In this document: positions 8,352 through 17,853 of the stretch, piece after piece
Numbering within the stretch: position 1 is the first letter of the stretch
Layout of the letters: the number at the start of each line of letters is the position of its first letter
Assembly: GCF_900143625.1 (NCBI RefSeq)
Contig: NZ_FRFF01000040.1
Span: 1-64,000, forward strand
Direction of reading: 5' to 3'
Length of the DNA stretch: 64,000 nt
DNA from: Nocardiopsis sp. JB363
GTDB taxonomy: Bacteria; Actinomycetota; Actinomycetes; Streptosporangiales; Streptosporangiaceae
Notes under the pieces: generated by a model
What the model saw: the letters and a program-made list of their open reading frames with translations, nothing else
The model's database searches: none
Told to the model about the DNA's origin: nothing
Position numbers and translations under genes: made by a program

Positions 8352-10397
8352 TCAGCGGTCCCCATGGTCTTCCCCGGTCTCCGACGCCTCGGCACGAAGA
8401 ACGTCCTGTGCCGTCGCGAACTGTTCGGGCGTGGTCTTGGAGGTCTCACCGGTGGCCGCGTCGTAGCCGTCGGCCCACTCCCCGGTCTCGAAGTCGTAGC
8501 CGACCGGTTCGCCTTCCTCATTGGTGCGCTGGTACCACTCGGTGTAACTCTCATCGGTGGAGTCGATGTCGGCCCCCGCTCCGCCCCCGGGCGGGGATTC
8601 GACGACCTTCAGTGAGAAGTCGTCGCCGTACCGGTCCACTCCCTCGGTCACGGCGTTGTTCACCGCCGTCTTGACATAGCGCATGCGCAGGGCGAGGGGA
8701 TCGGTGCGCAATTCCTTGAACCACGCGATGATGGCGACGATCAGCACGAGTGCGAACGGCACCGCCGTGACGATCACGAGTTGCTGCAATCCTTCCAATG
8801 CCATCGCATCGCCGAGAAGGAGCATCACGATCGCGATTCCCGACATGACCAGGCCCCAGAAGACGACCACCCAACGGCGGGGTTGTTGATCTCCCTGCGT
8901 GGTGAGCATGCCCATCACGACCGAAGCGGAATCGGCGGCGGTGATGAAGAAGATCGCGAGCACCAGGATCACGACATAGGGCAGCCATTCGACGTACGGC
9001 AGGTTTCCGATGAGGGCGAAGAGCACCTCGGGCGCGGGCATGTCATCGGTGAATCCGTTCGCGCCTTCCCGGTACATCCAGATGGAGGTTCCACCCATCA
9101 CCCCGTAGGCGATGAAGAGCAGCGAAGACGGGATGAGGATCGTTCCGAGAATGAACTGACGGATACTGCGACCACGGGAGATGCGTGCGATAAAGATGCC
9201 CACGAAGGGCGACCAGGAGATCCACCATGCCCAGTAGTAGACGGTCCACACCGATTGGAATTCTTGTGTGTCCGCACCCCACGAGAGCGATCGACCCATC
9301 ATATCGAACATGGAGCCGAAATACTCCATGATCGCCGAGGGAAGCAGGTTCAGGAGGAACAGGGTGGGGCCGAGGAAGAGCACGATCGCGATCATGCCGA
9401 TCGTGAGTACGATGTTGATGTTCGACAGGTACCGAATGCCCCGGGAGACCCCTGAGACGGCCGAAACAACAAAACCGATGGTCAAAATCGCGATGATGAC
9501 GACCAGAGTATCGTTTGTGAGATCCCCGGCACCCGAGATGATGCTGACACCGGAGCCGATCTGCATGGCCGCGATACCGAGAGCGGCGGCGGTGCCGAAG
9601 AGTGTCGCGATGATCGCGAAGATGTCGACGAGTTTTCCGGCGAAACCCTCGGTGAGCCGCTGCCCGAACAACGCGCGGAAGATCGAGGACATGAGCAGGG
9701 AGCGCCCGCGGCGATATGCGGCGTAGGCGACGGAGCCGCCGACCAGTGCGTAGATGGCCCACGCGTGAAAGCCCCAGTGATAATACATCTGGGCAAGAGC
9801 CGTGTGCAGGGCTTCGACCGACTCGGCTTCGCTGGTCAGCGGAGGCGGTGAGATGAAGTAGCCGAGGGGTTCCGAGGGTCCCCAGAAGAGGACCGCCACG
9901 CCCAGTCCGGCGGCGAACAGCATCGCCGTCCAGGAGAACGTACTGAACTCGGGTTTCTCGCCGTCCGTTCCGAGCGGGATCCTTCCGTAGGGCGAGAACG
10001 CTATGCCCAGGAGAGCGACGAGCACGACGATGGCCACGACATTGAACATCCACCCGAGGTTGTCGGTCGACCAGTAGAAGGCCGTCTCGGCGACCCCGGC
10101 GACGCTTTCCGGTGACAAGATGCCCCAGACGACGAAAGCGACCGTCAGCGAGCCGGCGACCGCGAACACGAGCCAGTCGACCCGGTAGCGGCGGCGTTGT
10201 TCGTCGATGGCGATGCCTGGAACAAGGACCGGGTGTGTGTCGTGGGGGTAATGGGGATGCTTATAGTCCAGGCTTCCGAGTGCTGTGGTGCTCGGCCGAT
10301 TCCGTGGGCTCAAGGATTCATCATTATCTTTGTCATCCTTTCGACCTTTTCGGTGGTAGCTTGGTTCATCTCTTCCTGGGTTCGGGTTTTCGGGCAT
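8352..10397 (-). CDS. BCCT-family choline/betaine transporter
   Basis: This 681-residue secondary transporter has about 12 membrane helices and a long acidic C-terminal tail. Diagnostic BCCT motifs are 'HAWAIYALVGGSVAYAAYRRG' (here in two overlapping pieces) and 'WAWWISWSPFVGIFIARIS', which holds the conserved Trp-rich segment lining the substrate site. ATG 10397 is chosen; an in-frame GTG 10406 lies only 2 nt from the GAGGAGG ribosome site, which suits the ATG better. It converges with the FGE gene (25 bp). With choline-sulfatase nearby, import of choline, choline-O-sulfate or betaine is the likely job; the exact substrate is inferred. The C-terminal tail of BCCT porters often acts as an osmosensor. 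Confidence 0.88.
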   Translation of the reverse strand: MPENPNPGRDEPSYHRKGRKDDKDNDESLSPRNRPSTTALGSLDYKHPHYPHDTHPVLVPGIAIDEQRRRYRVDWLVFAVAGSLTVAFVVWGILSPESVAGVAETAFYWSTDNLGWMFNVVAIVVLVALLGIAFSPYGRIPLGTDGEKPEFSTFSWTAMLFAAGLGVAVLFWGPSEPLGYFISPPPLTSEAESVEALHTALAQMYYHWGFHAWAIYALVGGSVAYAAYRRGRSLLMSSIFRALFGQRLTEGFAGKLVDIFAIIATLFGTAAALGIAAMQIGSGVSIISGAGDLTNDTLVVIIAILTIGFVVSAVSGVSRGIRYLSNINIVLTIGMIAIVLFLGPTLFLLNLLPSAIMEYFGSMFDMMGRSLSWGADTQEFQSVWTVYYWAWWISWSPFVGIFIARISRGRSIRQFILGTILIPSSLLFIAYGVMGGTSIWMYREGANGFTDDMPAPEVLFALIGNLPYVEWLPYVVILVLAIFFITAADSASVVMGMLTTQGDQQPRRWVVVFWGLVMSGIAIVMLLLGDAMALEGLQQLVIVTAVPFALVLIVAIIAWFKELRTDPLALRMRYVKTAVNNAVTEGVDRYGDDFSLKVVESPPGGGAGADIDSTDESYTEWYQRTNEEGEPVGYDFETGEWADGYDAATGETSKTTPEQFATAQDVLRAEASETGEDHGDR

Positions 10398-11201
10398 GAC
10401 GAACACAGCCTCCTCGTGAATATTCGGACAGAGACACGGGTCGGGTCTCAGAATACGCGAGTGCGCGTTGGGAAAGTGAATCAGGGAGAGGGGAAAGACA
10501 GGGCTGATTCCGACGAATTACGGCGAAAACAGCAGACCCTACTTACGAGGGTGCCGCAGAATGATATGCGTGCGGCTCGGCACGCATGTCGATGTCGATT
10601 CGATGCCCCGGAGTGCGCCCGGTTAGGGATCGCCGCCCCACCAGCCGATCGCTACGCCTGCCCACGAGTCGTTCTCGTGACCGATCGTGTCAGTCGAGGC
10701 GTGCGAGTCGGCCGGGTCGCGAAGTACGGCTCGGGTCGTGGAGTACGACCTGAGCCCGCGCCCGGATCGGCGCTGCGCCGACAATGCAAATTCCGACATA
10801 TGCAACATAGAGTAACTGTGTCGCACGCCACTGTCAACTCTTCGGGCTGGAGTCCGAAGGTTGAGTTGTTTTGTATTGTTTCCTCGATGTTAACGGAATA
10901 ATTGTGCTTATTGTTCTGGGGGCAGACTTTCCCTGTGGCGTTGAATTCAGCGGGGAGAGCGGCGGCGCCCCGAACACCGATGGTGGCCGGCTTTCGTCCA
11001 TCACCGAGGCCGACGACCAGGACGAGCGCCCAGGGGCGTCGGTCCTTCGGCCCCTGGGCGCTCGTGCTGCCACCCGCTATGTTGCTCGCCCCGCCGTTCT
11101 CCCGGGCTTTTCCGATCGCACGAGCTCGTCCCGATGGGAGAGCCCCGTGCCGGAAGGTCCTTCGAGGTGTCGCGTTCGTGTCGCCACACCAGGGTTCGTC
11201 G
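10398..11201. other. Long gap with BCCT promoter, no gene seen
   Basis: About 800 bp lie between the BCCT gene and the SGNH lipoprotein gene. The part near 10790-10910 is AT-rich and promoter-like. Short frames exist on both strands, but none has a ribosome site, codon bias or a recognisable product. The only clear structure is the hairpin at 11022-11065. Confidence 0.5.
11022..11065 (-). terminator. Hairpin terminator downstream of SGNH lipoprotein
   Basis: The perfect 16-bp inverted repeat ACGAGCGCCCAGGGGC (11022-11037) pairs with 11050-11065 around a 12-nt loop. It lies about 135 bp past the leftward SGNH gene stop. There is no U-tract, as is common for actinobacterial terminators. Confidence 0.55.
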
Positions 11202-12050
11202 TCAGCACGCTCCGAACCGGTCGTCCGAGGCCCAACCGGTGTCGGCCCACTCCTCGGGCGCCGCCGGGGTGAGGCCGGGGAAACGCGTTTCCAACTGGTC
11301 GAGCATCCAGTGCGTCAACCGGGCGGCGCCCTGTGGGCACAGATGGATGCCGTCGGGGTTGCGGTCGGGTTCACCGTCCCTGCTCGCTTGGTAGTCGTCT
11401 CCCCACACCTCACCGGCCTCCAGGACCTCCGCTCGGCCATCGGAGTCCGCCGCCACCGAGCGCGCCACCTCCGGGGCCCGCTCCAAGTCCTCCATGTGGG
11501 GTTCGTAGAACTCGTCGGGCTCGATCGGTGGCATGGTGACGAAGAGCAGCGTCGCGTCGACGTCGGTGACGGTGTCCACCAACTTCTCGTAGCCCTCCCG
11601 CTGTTCCTCCTCGGTGCCCCAGTCGTAACCGGTGATCTGGTAGATCACCAGGCCGGGTTCGGCGGTCTCGACCTCCTCGGGCAACGTCTCCCACCGTTCC
11701 TCGGAGAACGGCCCGACGACGTTGCCCCCGCCCTCGGAGGCGAGCGACTCGAACTCGACCCCGCTCGCTTCGAAGGCCGCGTCCAGGGCGAGCGCGACGT
11801 CCTGGCCAACGGAGTCGCCGAGCAGGAGGACCTTGGGCGGTGCCGTGGTGGTCGGTGCGTCCGAGGCCGGGGGCGTGGACGGGGCGTCCGCTTCGGAGGA
11901 GCCGGTACAGGCGGTCAACGCCAGAGCCAGCGAAGTCAGGGCGGCGGTCGTGGCCAGGGCCGTTCGGCCGCGGGGAGAGGTGGAGGCGGGCCCGGTGAGC
12001 GACCCGGTCCGCGTGGGCGACATCGTGTCGGGGTTCTGTGTCGTGGTCAT
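11202..12050 (-). CDS. SGNH/GDSL-family hydrolase lipoprotein
   Basis: This is a cell-surface esterase-like protein of 282 residues. ATG 12050 opens a basic N-terminus and a hydrophobic stretch ending in a lipobox (ALALTAC), so it should be lipid-anchored outside the membrane. The catalytic fold is shown by block I 'LLLGDSVGQD' and block V 'DGIHLCPQGA', which supply the Ser and the Asp-x-x-His of the triad. A Thr/Pro-rich linker connects the anchor to the domain. An in-frame ATG at 12095 would disturb the signal peptide. Its substrate is unknown; cell-wall or polysaccharide deacylation is plausible because an acyltransferase lies nearby. It is divergent from the response-regulator gene with 112 bp between them. 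Confidence 0.78.
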   Translation of the reverse strand: MTTTQNPDTMSPTRTGSLTGPASTSPRGRTALATTAALTSLALALTACTGSSEADAPSTPPASDAPTTTAPPKVLLLGDSVGQDVALALDAAFEASGVEFESLASEGGGNVVGPFSEERWETLPEEVETAEPGLVIYQITGYDWGTEEEQREGYEKLVDTVTDVDATLLFVTMPPIEPDEFYEPHMEDLERAPEVARSVAADSDGRAEVLEAGEVWGDDYQASRDGEPDRNPDGIHLCPQGAARLTHWMLDQLETRFPGLTPAAPEEWADTGWASDDRFGAC

Positions 12051-12162
12051 GGCGCCGATCGTCTCCGGGCCGTGTCCCGGCGCCTGCGCCGTCATGTCGC
12101 GGATGTGTCGCAGAACCTCCGCCGCCCCGCCCGGGAAGGTCACGACGACCCATACTGGACGT

Positions 12163-12837
12163 GTGACGGAGATCCTGCTCATCGAAGATGATCCGCTGCT
12201 ACAACGCGGACTACAGCTCGCCCTGTCCAGGCACGGCCACGAGGTCCGTACGGCGGACACGGGCGAGGAGGGGTTGCGCGAGTTCCGCGAGAGGTCACCG
12301 GGCATCGTGGTGCTCGACTTGATGCTGCCGGGCATGGACGGGTTCCAGGTCTGCCGTCGCATCCGGGCTGAGAGCGAGGTGCCCGTGATCATGCTGACCG
12401 CCCGAGGCGACGACTTCGACGTCATCGGTGGCCTGGAGGCGGGCGCCGACGACTACGTGGTCAAACCGGTGCAACCCACCGTGCTCGACGCGCGCGTCCG
12501 CGCCGTGCTGCGGCGCACGGTCGACGTGCCGAACGAGGTGCGGGTCCACCGCGACCTGCGCGTCGACACGGTGTCGCTGACGGTGACGGTGGGCGAGGCG
12601 CCCGTCATGCTGACCCCGACCGAGATGCGCCTGTTGCTCACCCTGTCCCGGTCACCCGAGCGGGTGTACAGCAGGCAGCGACTGCTGGAGGAGGTCTGGG
12701 AGCACGACTATCTCGGTGACTCCCGGCTCGTGGACAACTGTGTGCAGCGGCTGAGGGCGAAGATCGAGGCCGACCCCGCCGCACCGGTGTACGTCCAGAC
12801 CGTGCGCGGGTTCGGCTACCGGTTCGGGCCGGTGTGA
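12163..12837 (+). CDS. OmpR/PhoB-family response regulator
   Basis: This is a DNA-binding two-component regulator of 224 residues. The receiver domain has the acidic pair D9/D10, phospho-acceptor D52 in 'VVLDLMLPGMDG', T79 and K101 in 'DYVVKPV'. The C-terminal winged helix contains 'LTPTEMRLLLTLSRSPERVYSR' in two pieces and ends 'VQTVRGFGYRFGPV'. GTG 12163 is chosen because it begins directly at the receiver domain. Its stop overlaps the kinase start, so the two are co-translated. With the downstream kinase and lipoprotein, the layout recalls the CseA-CseB-CseC envelope-stress locus of Streptomyces, but no sigE is present and the lipoprotein is last, not first. Confidence 0.88.
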   Translation: MTEILLIEDDPLLQRGLQLALSRHGHEVRTADTGEEGLREFRERSPGIVVLDLMLPGMDGFQVCRRIRAESEVPVIMLTARGDDFDVIGGLEAGADDYVVKPVQPTVLDARVRAVLRRTVDVPNEVRVHRDLRVDTVSLTVTVGEAPVMLTPTEMRLLLTLSRSPERVYSRQRLLEEVWEHDYLGDSRLVDNCVQRLRAKIEADPAAPVYVQTVRGFGYRFGPV

Positions 12838-14276
12838 TGGGTCGTTGGTGGCCCCGTGGTCTGCGCCCTCGCCTGTTGGCGGGCTTCGCGCTGGTGACGG
12901 TACTGGGGTCGCTGGCCGCGACCTGGGCCATCACCGAATCGGCCGGCGAGGCGCTGGTGGCCTCGAACCAGCGGCGAATCTCAGAGACCGTCTCCGGGCA
13001 GATCGGCGCGGTCACCCACGAGGTCTCCCATCCGCCCGACCAGGCCGCGCTCGACCGTCTACGCGACAGCGTGGGCACCGACACCCTGGTGGTCTTCGAG
13101 GACCTGCGATCGGTCGACGGGACGGAGACCGACCTGATCACCGACGGGTTGCGCGAGGCGGTGCGGGCGGGGGACCGCGTCGTCACCCAACGCGTCGTCG
13201 ACGCGGACCGACCATGGCTCCTGGTGGGCGCCCCCGTCATGATCACCGCGCCGGACGGTGAGCGCACCCCGTCCGGGATCGAGGTGTACACCGTGCGGGA
13301 TCTGTCGGCGGTGCAGGAGGAGGTCGACGCTCTGGTGAGGGCGGCGGCCGTCGCGGGCGCGGCGGTGCTTCTCCTGGCCACCCTTTTGGCCCTTTTCACC
13401 GCACGTGGGGTGCTCCGCCCGGTCCGCGAGCTCCGAGACACCGCGCGGAGACTGGCCGCCGGTGACCTGGACGCGCGGACCGAACCGCAGGGGGTGGACG
13501 AGCTGGCCGAACTCACCGTCACGATCAACGAGATGGCGGAGTCGGTCCAGGGCTCCATGGAGAGCATGGAGAGGATGCGGGCCGACGCCAGGAGGTTCGC
13601 CGCGGACGTCTCCCACGAGCTGCGCACCCCGCTGAGCACGTTGACGGCGGTGACCGAGGTCCTGGCGGCCTCAACGGAGGACATGGCGGAGGACGCCAGG
13701 GAATCGGCGCGGATGGCCATCAGCGAGACCCAACGGCTGGTCCGATTGGTCGAGGACCTGATGGAGGTCTCCCGATTCGACGCGGGATCGGCCCGCCTGC
13801 GAGAGGAGGAGGTGGACATGGTCTCGGCGGTCCGCGACACCCTGCGAGCCCGAGACCGGCTCGACCAGGTCGAAATCCACGCTCCGGAGGAGTTGCCCGT
13901 GCGCGTGGATCGTCGACGGCTGGACGTGATCGTGGCCAACCTGGTCGGCAATGCCCTGCGGCACGGGGAACCTCCTGTGCGGGTGAGCGTCTTCGCCGAC
14001 CGGACCCATGTGAACCTCGTGGTGACCGACGGCGGACCGGGCTTGTCCGAACACGTGGTGCCGCACGTGTTCGACCGGTTCTTCAAGGCCGACGCCGCAC
14101 GTACCCGCACCCCGGGCAGCGGGCTCGGACTGGCCATCGCGCTGGAGAACGCCCGCCTGCACGACGGTGACCTCACCGCCGGTAACGGTGACGATGGTGG
14201 TGCGCGTTTCGTGCTGCGGCTGCCCAGAGCATCCGGGGATATCGATCCGGGGCGGGAACGGGGGGTGCGGGGGTGA
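12834..14276 (+). CDS. Sensor histidine kinase
   Basis: This membrane-bound kinase pairs with the upstream regulator (480 residues). Its first helix is at about 12-34, followed by an extracytoplasmic sensor region up to about 165 and a second helix at about 168-190. A HAMP domain ('RGVLRPVRELRDTARRL') leads to the dimerisation helix with phospho-acceptor His261 in 'DVSHELRTPLS'. The ATPase core has an N-box 'NLVGNALRHG', a G1 box 'VTDGGPGL' and 'GSGLGLAIA'. The start is GTG 12834 or ATG 12837, both overlapping the regulator stop. The stop overlaps the GerMN lipoprotein start, so all three genes form a tight operon. The signal is unknown. Confidence 0.9.
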   Translation: MMGRWWPRGLRPRLLAGFALVTVLGSLAATWAITESAGEALVASNQRRISETVSGQIGAVTHEVSHPPDQAALDRLRDSVGTDTLVVFEDLRSVDGTETDLITDGLREAVRAGDRVVTQRVVDADRPWLLVGAPVMITAPDGERTPSGIEVYTVRDLSAVQEEVDALVRAAAVAGAAVLLLATLLALFTARGVLRPVRELRDTARRLAAGDLDARTEPQGVDELAELTVTINEMAESVQGSMESMERMRADARRFAADVSHELRTPLSTLTAVTEVLAASTEDMAEDARESARMAISETQRLVRLVEDLMEVSRFDAGSARLREEEVDMVSAVRDTLRARDRLDQVEIHAPEELPVRVDRRRLDVIVANLVGNALRHGEPPVRVSVFADRTHVNLVVTDGGPGLSEHVVPHVFDRFFKADAARTRTPGSGLGLAIALENARLHDGDLTAGNGDDGGARFVLRLPRASGDIDPGRERGVRG

Positions 14277-14770
14277 GATCGGACTTTTCTTCGACGGTGG
14301 TGTGTGCGCTGGTGTCGGTGCTCCTGGTCGCCGTGGTGGGCTGCGGGGTCCGGCCCTCCGGTGTCTCCGACGCGGGTGAGGCGCCCACCGGTGTGGCCCC
14401 CGGGGTGACGTTGTACTTCGTGGACGACAACGATGAACTCCGGCCCCAATTTCGGCGCACCGAGCGCCTGGGCACGGTTTCCGACGCGGTGTCGTTGCTG
14501 TTGAGCGGCCCGGGCGATTCCGAGGTGCGAACGGAGATCGCGTCGACGTCGGTCACCAACGTCGAGGTGACGACCCACTCGGAGGCGATCGAGTTGCGGG
14601 TGCCCCTGGACATCGGCGACGTGACCCCGATGGGCATCGACCAGATCGTGTGCACCGCGCGGACCTCTCATGTGCAGAACGGCGGATCCGAGCGAACGCG
14701 TGTACGGATCCGCTTCGTGCAGTTCACCCCCGAGTCGGAAGTGCGCCGCACCTGCCCCCTGTACGAGTGA
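14273..14770 (+). CDS. GerMN-domain lipoprotein
   Basis: This is a small surface lipoprotein of 165 residues. The signal peptide ends in the lipobox VVGC, then a single GerMN-like domain follows: 'TLYFVDDNDELRPQFRR', 'GTVSDAVSLLLSGP' and 'MGIDQIVCTA' are its usual strands and helix. GerMN domains occur in spore-germination GerM and, in actinobacteria, in LpqB, the accessory lipoprotein of the MtrAB two-component system, and similar proteins modulate kinases. The start overlaps the kinase stop (GTGA). I infer an accessory role toward the upstream sensor kinase. It lacks the WD40-like C-terminal domain of LpqB. Confidence 0.75.
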   Translation: MRSDFSSTVVCALVSVLLVAVVGCGVRPSGVSDAGEAPTGVAPGVTLYFVDDNDELRPQFRRTERLGTVSDAVSLLLSGPGDSEVRTEIASTSVTNVEVTTHSEAIELRVPLDIGDVTPMGIDQIVCTARTSHVQNGGSERTRVRIRFVQFTPESEVRRTCPLYE

Positions 14771-14785
14771 CGCCGGTTCGGAGCG

Positions 14786-16000
14786 TCAATCCAGTTTGGT
14801 CACATCCACCGTGGCCGGTGGGGGAACGGGGAGGACCACCCACAGCAGGGCGAGAGCGACCATGACGGCCGCGAACGCCACCAGGCCCCCGCGTCCTCTG
14901 GCCCATCTCGCGTGGAACCGGATCGGATCCTCGACGAGGTACTTCGACAGGGCGGCAGCCCCGATGGACACGGCGCTCACGACCAGGGTCCAGGTCCATC
15001 CGTGGAGCCCGATCACCTCGGGGGAGAGCAGCACGATGACCGGCCAGTGCCACAGGTACAGGCTGTAGGAGATCAGTCCCGTCCACCGCAACGGCCCCCA
15101 GGCCAGGATCCGCGCGACGATGGTCCGCGGCGCGTGCGCGGTCACGGCGATCAGCAGGGCGGTCGCCATCGAGTGCGCGAACAGGCCGCCGGTGAACAAC
15201 CATGGCGAGGTCGTGCCGTCGACCAGGACCCAGGACACACCGAGTCCGAGCGCCGATACGACCAGTGCGGCTCCCGCCCATCGATCGATCCCTCGGGCCA
15301 GAGCGTCACGGACGGTCGGTGTGGCGACCAACGCGCCCAGCAGAACGGAAAAGGCCCTGGTGTCGGTGCCGACGTACACACGGGTGGGGTCCGCCGGGTC
15401 GACCAGACAGATCATCAGGACGAGGGCGAGGGCCGAGCCCGCGGCGGCGACCCCCATGACCCAACGGCCCGGGCTGCCGACACGTCGCGCCAGGACCAGC
15501 AGCAACACCGGCCACACCAGGTAGAACTGTTCCTCGACCGCGATGCTCCACAGATGCTCGAACACGCGGGCCGAGCCGAAGGCGTCCCAGTACCCCGCCG
15601 ACTCCGCGATCAGATGCCAGTTGAGGACGTTGAGCTGTACCCATGGTCCGTCCGCGAGCGTCGTGCGCACCATGTCGGGCGGCCCGAAGGACCAGACCAG
15701 CAGGGTGACCGCGGTGAGCATGACGGCCAGGGCCGGTAGCAGTCGGCGGATCCTCCGCCCCAGGAACGCTCCGAGCGACACGTTCGCGCTCGCCCGGATC
15801 TCGCACAGCAGCAGGTCCGTGATGAGGTATCCGGAAAGGACGAAGAACAGGTCGACCCCGAGGAAGCCACCGGACAGGTGGCCGGTGTGGAACAGCAGCA
15901 CCCCGATGACCGCCACGCCCCTGAGCCCGTCCAACGCGGGTACGTGCGTTCTGTGCGTGGGAGGGGGCAGGGAGCGCGCGGTGGTCGGGTTCCGAGTCAT
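14786..16000 (-). CDS. Acyltransferase-3 (OafA/YrhL-like) membrane protein
   Basis: This multi-pass integral membrane acyltransferase has 404 residues and about ten helices. The N-terminal 'ALDGLRGVAVIGVLLFHTGH' carries the conserved Arg and catalytic-site His of family AT3. 'GGFLGVDLFFVLSGYLITDLL' (two pieces) and 'WSIAVEEQFYLVWP' are the two other standard motifs. Such enzymes O-acetylate or O-acylate surface glycans, antibiotics or lipids; no SGNH domain is fused, but a separate SGNH lipoprotein is encoded 2.7 kb away. ATG 16000 is chosen because the longer frame to 16225 adds 75 low-complexity residues. It converges with the GerMN gene (15 bp). Confidence 0.85.
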   Translation of the reverse strand: MTRNPTTARSLPPPTHRTHVPALDGLRGVAVIGVLLFHTGHLSGGFLGVDLFFVLSGYLITDLLLCEIRASANVSLGAFLGRRIRRLLPALAVMLTAVTLLVWSFGPPDMVRTTLADGPWVQLNVLNWHLIAESAGYWDAFGSARVFEHLWSIAVEEQFYLVWPVLLLVLARRVGSPGRWVMGVAAAGSALALVLMICLVDPADPTRVYVGTDTRAFSVLLGALVATPTVRDALARGIDRWAGAALVVSALGLGVSWVLVDGTTSPWLFTGGLFAHSMATALLIAVTAHAPRTIVARILAWGPLRWTGLISYSLYLWHWPVIVLLSPEVIGLHGWTWTLVVSAVSIGAAALSKYLVEDPIRFHARWARGRGGLVAFAAVMVALALLWVVLPVPPPATVDVTKLD

Positions 16001-16248
16001 GAGGTGAAGGGTGTCCGGCGACGGTGGCCGCCCCGTCCCCGGAATGTCCCGGCTCTGTCGCAGAACCGTCGGGTGGTGAGACGACGACGGGCGACGGATC
16101 GGAATATCGCCGTCCGGGCCGTCCTTGGGTACTCGTGTGCGCTCGGATCGGGTGCCGGGGTCCCTGAGACCCTGGGGTGTCCAGGGCGGGGCCGTGCATC
16201 GGGTCCGCCTTGGTCGCGCACGCACAGAACCCGTAGTGAGGACATGAC

Positions 16249-17658
16249 ATGGACGCCCCTGCCAGTGACATCGTGGTCGATCACCACTACGACCTGGTCA
16301 TCATCGGCACCGGGTCCGGGAACTCGATCCCCGGGCCCGAGTTCGAGGACAGGTCGATCGCGATCATCGAGAAGGGGACGTTCGGCGGTACCTGCCTCAA
16401 CGTCGGCTGCATCCCGACGAAGATGTACGTCCACGCCGCCGACACCGCGCTGGAGACCGCTCGGTCCGGGCGGCTGGGCCTGGACGCCCGGGTCGAATCC
16501 GTGGACTGGAAGGGCATCGTCAGCCGCGTCTTCGAGGACCGCGTCGACCCGATCTCCGCCGGGGGCGAGGAGTACCGTCGCGGCCCGAAGACCCCCAACA
16601 TCGACGTCTACGACCAGCACGCCGTCTTCGTCGGCGAACGCACCCTGCGCACCGGCCAAGGCGATGAGCAGAAGATCATCTCCGGTGACCAGGTGGTCAT
16701 CGCCGCGGGCTCCCGCCCGTTCATCCCCAACGCCATCGAGGCCTCGGGGGTGCATTACCACACCAACGAGGACATCATGCGGCTGCCGGAGCTGCCGAAG
16801 TCCCTGCTCATCGTGGGTGGGGGTTTCATCGCCATGGAGTTCGCCCATGTCTTCGACGCGCTGGGATCCGACGTCACGATCGTCTCCCGCTCCGCGCTGA
16901 TGCGCGGACTGGACACGGACCTGAACGAGCGGTTCAACGAGCTCGCCGCGGACCGCTACCGGCTCATCTGCGGTCCGACCGTGATCGGTGCCGACCAGAC
17001 CGAGGACGGGGTGACCGTCCGTCTCGACGACGGCTCGTCGGTCTCCGGGGACGTGCTGTTGGTGGCCACTGGACGTGTACCCAACGGTGATCGGTTGGAC
17101 CTGGCCTCGGGTGGGATCGAGATGTCCGAGACGGGGAGCGTGGTGGTCGACGAGTACGGCCGCTCGACCTCCGCGGAGGGGGTCTGGGCCCTCGGTGATG
17201 TCTCCTCGCCCTACATGCTCAAGCACGTCGCCAACGCGGAGATGCGCGCCGTGCGCCACAACCTGCTCCACCCGGACGATCTACGGAAGATGCCGCACGA
17301 CCACGTTCCCGCGGCCACCTTCACCCACCCACAGATCGCCACCGTCGGACTGACCGAGGACCAGGCCCGCGAACGGGGCCACGACGTGACGGTCAAGGTG
17401 CAGAAGTACGGGGACGTCGCCTACGGCTGGGCCATGGAGGACACCACCGGCATCTGCAAGCTGATCGCCGACCGCGACACCGGCAAGTTGCTCGGCGCGC
17501 ACTACATGGGCCCTCAGGCGGCCACCCTGATCCAGCAGATGATCACCGTCCTGGCCTTCGACCTGGACGTGCGCCGGGTCGCGACGGAGCAGTACTGGAT
17601 CCACCCGGCGCTGCCGGAGGTCACCGAGAACGCCCTGCTCGGCTTGGAGTTCGACTGA
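16249..17658 (+). CDS. mtr: Mycothione reductase
   Basis: This flavoprotein reduces mycothiol disulfide with NADPH, keeping the actinobacterial thiol pool reduced in the cytoplasm (469 residues, family length). An FAD-binding 'DLVIIGTGSGNSI' is followed by the redox-active disulfide in 'GGTCLNVGCIPTK' (Cys49, Cys54). An NADPH-binding 'LLIVGGGFIAMEFAHVF' and the second FAD motif 'VWALGDVSSPYMLKHVAN' come next. The C-terminal dimer interface 'YWIHPALPEVTENALLGLE' supplies the catalytic His-Glu pair. 'SGNSIPGPEF' instead of the GGxxA of lipoamide dehydrogenases is typical of Mtr. Its presence supports an actinobacterial host. It appears monocistronic. Confidence 0.93.
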   Translation: MDAPASDIVVDHHYDLVIIGTGSGNSIPGPEFEDRSIAIIEKGTFGGTCLNVGCIPTKMYVHAADTALETARSGRLGLDARVESVDWKGIVSRVFEDRVDPISAGGEEYRRGPKTPNIDVYDQHAVFVGERTLRTGQGDEQKIISGDQVVIAAGSRPFIPNAIEASGVHYHTNEDIMRLPELPKSLLIVGGGFIAMEFAHVFDALGSDVTIVSRSALMRGLDTDLNERFNELAADRYRLICGPTVIGADQTEDGVTVRLDDGSSVSGDVLLVATGRVPNGDRLDLASGGIEMSETGSVVVDEYGRSTSAEGVWALGDVSSPYMLKHVANAEMRAVRHNLLHPDDLRKMPHDHVPAATFTHPQIATVGLTEDQARERGHDVTVKVQKYGDVAYGWAMEDTTGICKLIADRDTGKLLGAHYMGPQAATLIQQMITVLAFDLDVRRVATEQYWIHPALPEVTENALLGLEFD

Positions 17659-17853
17659 CAGAACGTTCGGACGGGTCGCGGGAACGGGTACCGCGGCCCG
17701 TCGGGCACGTGACGAAAGCACCGACTGCGGGTGAAACCCGGATACGGGGGGCTTGTTCGGGGATCGCCCGATAGCGATGGGAACGCGGCGTGTTCGCAGG
17801 TCGGATCCTCGCGTGGCGGGCCCTGTCCGGGGACGAACAGAATCCGGGGTGTG

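Noticed and set aside
10398-11201. Several frames of 60-230 codons in the long gap
   Set aside because: None has a ribosome site, codon bias or recognisable product; they overlap each other on both strands.
12638-14671. 677-codon minus-strand frame
   Set aside because: It is antisense to the two-component operon, Ser/Arg-rich, without homology.
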